Assembly (NCBI RefSeq): GCF_001613425.1
Contig: NZ_BDCI01000047.1
Span: 111,742 to 175,741, forward strand
Source: Nocardia vulneris
Lineage (GTDB): Bacteria > Actinomycetota > Actinomycetes > Mycobacteriales > Mycobacteriaceae
Length of the DNA stretch: 64,000 nucleotides
Reading direction: 5' to 3'
The notes under the pieces are model-generated. The model made no database searches, was not told the origin of the DNA, and saw nothing but the letters and a program-made list of their open reading frames with translations. Below, piece by piece: positions 59,093-64,000 of this stretch (position 1 is its first letter; each line of letters opens with the position of its first letter). The translations under genes were made by a program, and so were the position numbers.

Positions 59093-60168
59093 GGGAGTTT
59101 CCTTCCGAGTTTGCCGACCGCGGGACGCAGCGGGATATCGAGTGCGTCGTAGAGTCCTGGGCCCGCTTCGACGAGCCAATCGATCGCGCTCACCAAACGC
59201 CCTACCGCCGTGGCGTTTCCGCCCGCCGAGCGGTTGCCGTTCTCGTCGCTCGCCTCGACGGTGACCTCGATGCGCGGCTGCCCCTCGATGATCACCCGGT
59301 GCGCGCCGTCACCGTCGGCCGGCGCGGGCCAGTCCGGCGCACAGGACGGATGGATGCGGGTGACGTGCTCGACCACGATGCGGGGCACGCCGTCGACGAT
59401 GCCCTGCACCTCGAACCGCACCGCGCCCTGCGTGCCCGCCGCGAACTCGCCCATCGACCGGGTGCTGATCGTGTCGTCCAGCGCGCGACGATCCAGGGTC
59501 TCGCGGATCTCGTCCAACTCGACACCCAGCGCCCGGGCCATCAAACGAATCTGCCCGCCCCACACCATGGTCGGCACGCTCGGCGCGAGCATCGGCGGCT
59601 GATAGTCCATCGGCTGGCCCATACCGACCAGGTAGCGGACCGAATCGGGCTGGTCGTAGGTGGAGTAGTCGAAGATTTCCTGGCAGCGGATCACCTCGAC
59701 GGTGCTGCCGAGTCCGCTGATCAGCAGCGGCAGCACATCGTTGCCCCAGCCCGGATCGACACCGGACACGAACAGCGCGCCGCCGCCGTCCGCGATCGCC
59801 GCCAGCACCGGCTCGCGGATCTCGGCCGGTGCGTTGCGCGGGTCGTAGAGCGCGTACAGCGCCGGGGTGACGACGACCGCGCCCGCGCGCAGGGCGCGGA
59901 CGATATCGGCGAGCGCCGCGTCGGGCCGGATATCACCGGAGGCCGCATACACGATCGCGCGCGGACTCGCGGCCAGCACCGCGTCCACGTCGTCGGTCGC
60001 GGCGACCTCGAGCGAGTAGTCGAGCCCGCTCAACTCCCCCGCGTCGCGCCCGACTTTGTCCGGATTGTGGACGAGCACACTCGTGAGTTCCAGCGCCGGA
60101 TGCGCCGCGACGGCCCGAATGGCCGCCCGGCCGACATTGCCGGTGCCCCACACCGCCGTGGAGATCAT
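59089..60168 (-). CDS. NAD(P)H-dependent dihydrodipicolinate-reductase-like (amine dehydrogenase type) protein
   Basis: 359 residues. Rossmann start TAVWGTGNVGRAAIRAVAAHPALELTSVLVHNPDKVGRDAGEL, then ALYALYDPRNAPAEIREPVLAA and VSGVDPGWGNDVLPLLISGLG, which mark the diaminopentanoate-dehydrogenase-like (DapB N-domain) family. The second half is a mixed alpha/beta substrate domain. It is longer than DapB proper (about 250), so a lysine role is unlikely. Translationally coupled to the AhpD-like gene. Substrate unknown. Confidence 0.8.
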   Translation of the reverse strand: MISTAVWGTGNVGRAAIRAVAAHPALELTSVLVHNPDKVGRDAGELSGLDYSLEVAATDDVDAVLAASPRAIVYAASGDIRPDAALADIVRALRAGAVVVTPALYALYDPRNAPAEIREPVLAAIADGGGALFVSGVDPGWGNDVLPLLISGLGSTVEVIRCQEIFDYSTYDQPDSVRYLVGMGQPMDYQPPMLAPSVPTMVWGGQIRLMARALGVELDEIRETLDRRALDDTISTRSMGEFAAGTQGAVRFEVQGIVDGVPRIVVEHVTRIHPSCAPDWPAPADGDGAHRVIIEGQPRIEVTVEASDENGNRSAGGNATAVGRLVSAIDWLVEAGPGLYDALDIPLRPAVGKLGRKLP

Positions 60169-60288
60169 GCGGCGAGCGTAGCAAGCGCTTGGTCGGTTCA
60201 CGGCGATATCGCGAACCTGGTAGGCTGACGTCATCTTCGGAGCAAGCGTGACTTTTTTCCGCGCTCCAATCCCCTTTTCGAAGCATCC

Positions 60289-60325
60289 CAGAGTTATCTG
60301 TAACCGACGGTTACAGATAACTCTG
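60289..60325 (-). terminator. 37-base perfect inverted repeat downstream of the lipase gene
   Basis: CAGAGTTATCTGTAACC (60289-60305) and its exact complement (60309-60325) flank GAC. The arms are AT-richer than the surrounding DNA. It begins one base after the minus-strand lipase stop, so terminator is the simplest reading; there is no U-tract. A CTTTTTTC run lies about 35 bases further on. Confidence 0.6.
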
Positions 60326-60326
60326 C

Positions 60327-61049
60327 TTACGCTCCGGGCTGCGGCGGGCATTCGGTGCCGAGTGGTCCGCCGCGCAACGCCGCATCGATCAGCTGCTGCA
60401 TCGCCAGATCGATCGGCTCGTCCGCGTGCGACACCGCGCGGCCCGGACAGAACGCCTGCACACTGGCGTTGACCGCACCGGGCAGCGACTCGCGTTCCTC
60501 CCCCGCATCGGTACTGAACAGGTGAAAGGCGGGCACGCCCGGCGGCAGCGCCGGTTCGGCGTTGAGCCGGGTGAGGAACTCCGAACCGGGCACCAGATCG
60601 CGGCATCCCGCCGCCCACGCGCAGGCGACGCCGAGATACGTGCCGTACTCCGAGGTGCCGTAGTCGACGTAGGTGCCGACCTGCGCGTGCCCATCGAGGA
60701 ACTTGACGAAATGACGTTGCGCGAGCCCGCCCATCGAGTGCCCGACCAGGTCCACCCGGGCGGCACCGGTCTCGCGCCGGATCGCGGCGACCCGGTCCGC
60801 GACCGCCTGCGCCGAATCCGCGATCGCGGCGGTCCCCGTCGGGTCCCCCAGCAGCAGCATCGAGTACGCGACGTAGCCGCGCGCGCCGAGCCAGGCCCGC
60901 AACGTCTCGATCTTGCCCGCGTCGGCGGCGAAACCACCGAGCACGAGCACCGGACGCGCGGGCGCCGGCGCGGCACCGGCCGCACCCACGCCGAACCCCA
61001 TTGCCACGCAACACAACACCACGGCCCACCGGATCACCCGGACCAGCAT
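60327..61049 (-). CDS. Secreted lipase/alpha-beta hydrolase
   Basis: 240 residues with a signal peptide (AVVLCCVAMGFGVGAAGAAPAPA). VLVLGGFAADAGKIETLRAWLGARGY opens the fold, and the nucleophile Ser lies in VDLVGHSMGGLAQRHFV. VDYGTSEYGTYLGVACAW and VPAFHLFSTDAGEE follow; a His near the end (SHADEPIDLAM) may complete the triad. The group resembles class 2 lipases of actinomycetes. Cys are present in pairs (VACAWAAGC), suggesting a disulfide. Confidence 0.82.
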   Translation of the reverse strand: MLVRVIRWAVVLCCVAMGFGVGAAGAAPAPARPVLVLGGFAADAGKIETLRAWLGARGYVAYSMLLLGDPTGTAAIADSAQAVADRVAAIRRETGAARVDLVGHSMGGLAQRHFVKFLDGHAQVGTYVDYGTSEYGTYLGVACAWAAGCRDLVPGSEFLTRLNAEPALPPGVPAFHLFSTDAGEERESLPGAVNASVQAFCPGRAVSHADEPIDLAMQQLIDAALRGGPLGTECPPQPGA

Positions 61050-61253
61050 GCACCCTCCATTCGGTCGGAAAAGCCCAGCACTTTCGCCTGCACCCTACGT
61101 CGAGGTTCCAGTCGCACACCCGCCCCGAGTTCCAATGGCGCAATACTGCTTTTTCGACTCGGACACCCCCGCGAAACTCTGGGAATGCCGCCCCAGGCCC
61201 AGGTAGCGTAGGCCTTGCCGCCAAATAATTCCGCCAAAGCGAGAGGGCTGGCC

Positions 61254-61583
61254 ATGGGGTCCGAACCAACTGCACTCGGCTATCTGCGCCGCGACGTGTC
61301 GGGTGCGCAACGGGCATGGGATACAACCCAGATCCGTAACCTGGCCAAACGTCTCGGCTACCACCTGCTCACCACCGTGGAATACGACGCCGCCACCGAA
61401 GACCCGGTCGGCCAACTGATCACCATGGTCCAAGCACACGGTCTCGAAGCACTCATCACTCCCTCGCTCGACCACCTCGGAGGCAACGCCGAGCCACTGG
61501 TCAACAGCTGCGACATCATCACGGCGCGGCCCGAACACACCTACGCCCGCTGGGCTATCCCGCAGTACGACACCGGCGCGTGA
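61254..61583 (+). CDS. Small protein resembling a serine-recombinase N-terminal fold
   Basis: 109 residues. ALGYLRRDVSGAQRAWDTTQIRNLAKRLGYHLL and ALITPSLDHLGGN resemble the first half of resolvase catalytic domains, but the catalytic Ser position reads RDV and no DNA-binding domain follows. It is too short to be a working recombinase; a repurposed regulator-like protein is more probable. GAGAGG precedes ATG 61254. It converges with the esterase gene. Confidence 0.6.
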   Translation: MGSEPTALGYLRRDVSGAQRAWDTTQIRNLAKRLGYHLLTTVEYDAATEDPVGQLITMVQAHGLEALITPSLDHLGGNAEPLVNSCDIITARPEHTYARWAIPQYDTGA

Positions 61584-61584
61584 A

Positions 61585-62727
61585 TCAGCTCGCGACGCCG
61601 GTGCGCACGTGCAGGAGGGCCGCCGCCTGCTCGACGATGAGATGGTCGAGCGGAAAGTAGCCCTGCCGGGGCTCGGGATCGGTCCGGCTACGCGCCGCCT
61701 CCGGTGTGGTCGCAGGTAGCAGCCCCCAGCTGGAAGTCTCGCTCTGCAAGAAACTCTCGTGGGTGTCCGGTGCCGGTTCCGCGAGGCCGAGCACCGCGCT
61801 GCTGCCCAGACTGCCGATGATGCAGGCGTACTGCTCGTCATCGAGCAATGCCCCGACGATCGCACCGGCACACGCATAGCCCGGCAGCTCGTCGCGCACG
61901 GACCCGCGGGATTGATGCTGCCGCAGGTGCAGGTTGTGCGCGAAGACGAGCGTCGGTCCCCGGCGCGCCTCGATATCGCGGATCGCCAACAGGTTCTGCG
62001 CCATGAGCGCGTCCCTGGTGGCGAGCAACAGGGTGATCCGCTCGTCGGTGGCCAACCGCCGCGCCGCGGCGCGGTGATAGCGGAGCAGGCCGATACCGGC
62101 GTCCAGATTTGCTGCGGCCCTGCGCCATTCGGTGCGTGAGGACGTCGCGATCAAGTCCGGCGCACGTTTACGCAGGGCGAGCGTCATGTCATCGGCGAGC
62201 AATCGCAGGCGATCGGCTGCCGCGGTGGCACCGGGTGACTCGGCGGGGTCGAGCACCGCCGCCGAGCGACTCCAGCGCTCGTCCGGGCCGAGCAGATCGC
62301 TGAGGTCCAAATCGAGCCGCAGGTAATCCCGGGCGTACTCGAGATAGCGGCGCGGGCTCGGCGCACTGTAGTTCTCGGTCGGCGTATCGAAGCCGTGGAA
62401 CGAGAGCCGCTGCGCGGGTGGGCGATCCCGGTTGTAGTCACGCAGCCACCCGACCAACTGCCGGTTGGCGTCGAGCGCACCGAAGCCGTGCGAGAAGCCC
62501 TGGTCCATCGCGGTGTCCAGGGTGCCGATGTCCGCTCGCACGAAATCGTCCACCGCGAACGCGGCCACCCGATCGGTTTCCAGCACGATCGATCGGAACC
62601 CCAGCTCGACCAGTTGCGCGAACAGTTCGTTGCGGATCAGCGCGAAAGCCGGTTCCTGATGCGTCGGCTCCCCCAAGCCGAGCAGCTCACACGCGGGTGG
62701 CACGAAGTCACGAATTTCCTGAGTCAT
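61585..62727 (-). CDS. Erythromycin-esterase family protein
   Basis: 380 residues. LLGLGEPTHQEPAFALIRNELF is the conserved GE...H start, with SIVLETDRVAAFAVDDF, LSFHGFDTPTENYSAPSPRRYLEYA and VFAHNLHLRQHQSRG in order; the His and Glu residues match the EreA/EreB active site. The family opens macrolide lactones or acts on other esters. ATG 62727 is chosen; the open frame extends past it into the MerR promoter. Divergent from a double-HTH MerR gene, so drug induction is plausible. Confidence 0.85.
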   Translation of the reverse strand: MTQEIRDFVPPACELLGLGEPTHQEPAFALIRNELFAQLVELGFRSIVLETDRVAAFAVDDFVRADIGTLDTAMDQGFSHGFGALDANRQLVGWLRDYNRDRPPAQRLSFHGFDTPTENYSAPSPRRYLEYARDYLRLDLDLSDLLGPDERWSRSAAVLDPAESPGATAAADRLRLLADDMTLALRKRAPDLIATSSRTEWRRAAANLDAGIGLLRYHRAAARRLATDERITLLLATRDALMAQNLLAIRDIEARRGPTLVFAHNLHLRQHQSRGSVRDELPGYACAGAIVGALLDDEQYACIIGSLGSSAVLGLAEPAPDTHESFLQSETSSWGLLPATTPEAARSRTDPEPRQGYFPLDHLIVEQAAALLHVRTGVAS

Positions 62728-62756
62728 GTGGGTCAATCGTATCTTTGAAACAACGG

Positions 62757-62786
62757 TTGAGGCTTTCGCGTTATCAGCTGATAAAT
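62757..62786 (+). promoter_or_regulatory. Promoter and palindrome of the double-HTH regulator
   Basis: TTGAGG and GATAAA, 17 bases apart, form a credible -35/-10 pair toward the MerR gene; a perfect 14-bp palindrome TTATCAGCTGATAA (62771-62784) overlaps its -10. The region is AT-rich compared with its surroundings and is the obvious operator for the MerR protein. Confidence 0.5.
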
Positions 62787-62809
62787 CGAACGGTAAAGTC
62801 TCAAAGACG

Positions 62810-63544
62810 ATGAGCACCTTGCGGCCCGCCGACCTCGCTCGCGAACACGGACTGTCCACCCAGGCGATCCGCAACTACGAGCAGGACGGCTTCCTCCCGC
62901 CCGCGGCGCGCAGCCCCAGCGGCTACCGGATCTACACCGACGTGCACGCGGCCGCGCTGCGCGCCTACCTCGCCCTGCTCCCCGCGTACGGGCACGCCCT
63001 CGGCGGACAGATCATGCGCGCACTGCACGACGGCGACCTGGAACAGGTCCTGCGCACCATCGATCGAGGCCACAGCCAGTTGCTCCGCGACCGGGAAACC
63101 CTCGACACGGTACGGAAATCCGTCGCGCACCTGACCGCGGGAGCCGCCGGCTCGACCGCGGCCGACGACCGCGCATCGCGCACTATCGGCGAACTGGCGC
63201 ATCGCCTCCGGGTCACCCCGGCGACGCTGCGCAAGTGGGAGGACGCCGGGATCCTCGTCCCGGCCCGCGACCGCGCCACCGGCTACCGTCGCTACCAAGC
63301 GAGCGACACCCGGGACGCCGAACTCGCACACCTGCTGCGACGCGGCGGCTACCCGCTGCGGCACATCGCCACGGTGCTGCAACAGGTCCGGACAGCGGGC
63401 GGCACCGCCGCGCTCGCCGACGCCCTCGACGACTGGCAACACAAACTCACCACCCAGGGCCTGGCCATGCTCGACGCCGCCGCCCAACTCAGCCAGTACC
63501 GGCACATCCTCGAACACGCTGCGCCAGAACAACTCCCGGTCTAG
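62810..63544 (+). CDS. MerR-type regulator with two DNA-binding domains
   Basis: 244 residues. The first HTH is residues about 3-50 (LRPADLAREHGLSTQAIRNYEQDGFLPPAARSPSGYRIY), the second about 125-165 (TIGELAHRLRVTPATLRKWEDAGILVPARDRATGYRRY). Each has the MerR wing. The TioE-like double arrangement is unusual: most MerR proteins have one HTH and dimerise. The tail ends SQYRHILEHAAPEQLPV. ATG 62810. Divergent from the erythromycin esterase. Confidence 0.85.
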   Translation: MSTLRPADLAREHGLSTQAIRNYEQDGFLPPAARSPSGYRIYTDVHAAALRAYLALLPAYGHALGGQIMRALHDGDLEQVLRTIDRGHSQLLRDRETLDTVRKSVAHLTAGAAGSTAADDRASRTIGELAHRLRVTPATLRKWEDAGILVPARDRATGYRRYQASDTRDAELAHLLRRGGYPLRHIATVLQQVRTAGGTAALADALDDWQHKLTTQGLAMLDAAAQLSQYRHILEHAAPEQLPV

Positions 63545-63579
63545 CGCCGCGCACTCGACGGCACTACGCTCAGGCCACC

Positions 63580-63978
63580 ATGCCTGATCTCCTCGGCGTC
63601 AACCATCTGACCTTGTGCACCACCGACCTCGACCGACTCGTATCCTTCTACACCGAATTACTCGGAGCCAGGCTCGCTTTCGAGCGCGCGGCGACGGCCG
63701 CCGGGCCACGCATCGCGGTCGTCGACGTCGGCGGAGCCGACCACCTGATGGTGGTCGAAACAGCCACCGGACCGGATATCGAACTCGACCCGTTGGGCCG
63801 GGCCGGGTGGGGCCTGCGCTTACCGACCCACGCGCACCTGTGTGCGGTCCGGGAACGAATCCTCGGCTCCGGCGCACCCGTCGGGCCGATCGAGACGCTG
63901 CCTACCCAGTGGACGATGACAGCTCGGGATCCCGATGGCCGGCCAGTCGATATCCGGGCGCATCGGCCCCGCGGCTAG
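63580..63978 (+). CDS. VOC (glyoxalase/dioxygenase-type) protein
   Basis: 132 residues, one VOC module pair: GVNHLTLCTTDLDRLVSFYTELLGARLAFERAA, DHLMVVETATGP and the second half with WTMTARDPDGRPVDIRAHRPRG. Metal ligands are plausible at H in VNHLTL and E/H further on; fosfomycin- or bleomycin-type resistance or a glyoxalase role are possible. It ends 22 bases before the window edge. Confidence 0.82.
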   Translation: MPDLLGVNHLTLCTTDLDRLVSFYTELLGARLAFERAATAAGPRIAVVDVGGADHLMVVETATGPDIELDPLGRAGWGLRLPTHAHLCAVRERILGSGAPVGPIETLPTQWTMTARDPDGRPVDIRAHRPRG

Positions 63979-64000
63979 GTTCTGTCTCGAAGTGGTGAGG

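Noticed and set aside
1..64000. CRISPR arrays, insertion sequences or prophage genes
   Set aside because: No regularly spaced repeats of CRISPR length, no transposase and no phage structural gene was recognised by eye.

Overview
The window is a stretch of very GC-rich actinobacterial chromosome. A Nocardia-like, mycolic-acid-type actinomycete is the best guess. The reasons are the codon bias, frequent GTG starts, four-base stop/start overlaps (GTGA/ATGA), IdeR/DtxR-type iron boxes, a PimE-type GT87 mannosyltransferase, a DDN-type deazaflavin nitroreductase, a TIGR00027-type methyltransferase and many TetR/MerR/LysR/PadR regulators. No rRNA, tRNA, CRISPR array, insertion sequence or prophage was recognised. 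Genus assignment is inference; no marker gene is present.

Layout. 1-6 kb: end of an unknown gene, CutC-like protein, FAD monooxygenase, orphan TerD protein, OafA-type acyltransferase-SGNH protein. 6-15 kb: AbrB-like membrane protein, then an iron island: a siderophore-binding lipoprotein with its own iron box, a divergent secreted endoglycoceramidase-like GH5, and a five-gene operon (two FecCD permeases, FepC-type ATPase, binding lipoprotein, siderophore-interacting reductase) with an iron box in front. 15-21 kb: two hydrolases, then the most interesting locus: PhyH-type oxygenase, 2-oxoglutarate/Fe(II) oxygenase, divergent cyclodipeptide-synthase-like enzyme and an MFS exporter, all on the minus strand. 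This is a plausible tRNA-dependent natural-product cluster.

21-31 kb: TetR and agmatine deiminase; a membrane/secreted trio; an amino-sugar ABC transporter fused in operon with a GH20 hexosaminidase behind an unusual series of palindromes. 31-37 kb: two aminoglycoside-phosphotransferase-like kinases, a methyltransferase, a BrnT/RHH-type toxin-antitoxin pair, a PadR/VOC operon with two matching operators, and a truncated alpha/beta hydrolase beside LysR. 37-45 kb: tautomerase, secreted GH92 mannosidase, M14 peptidase, small proteins, an acyltransferase and two paralogous membrane/soluble proteins. 44-48 kb: imine reductase with divergent MerR; P450-ferredoxin pair with divergent TetR.

48-64 kb: a single-chain phenylalanyl-tRNA-synthetase-like protein with an altered amino-acid pocket; DUF4360 secreted protein; an eroded FAD monooxygenase; KGG stress protein; GT87 mannosyltransferase; ankyrin protein; F420-type nitroreductase; CoA-disulfide-reductase-like enzyme; amino-acid permease; AhpD-like/DapB-like operon; secreted lipase-like protein; erythromycin esterase with a divergent double-HTH MerR; and a VOC protein at the edge. 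Two aminoacyl-tRNA-related oddities (CDPS-like at 18.5 kb, PheRS-like at 48.6 kb) are the main candidates for undescribed biology.
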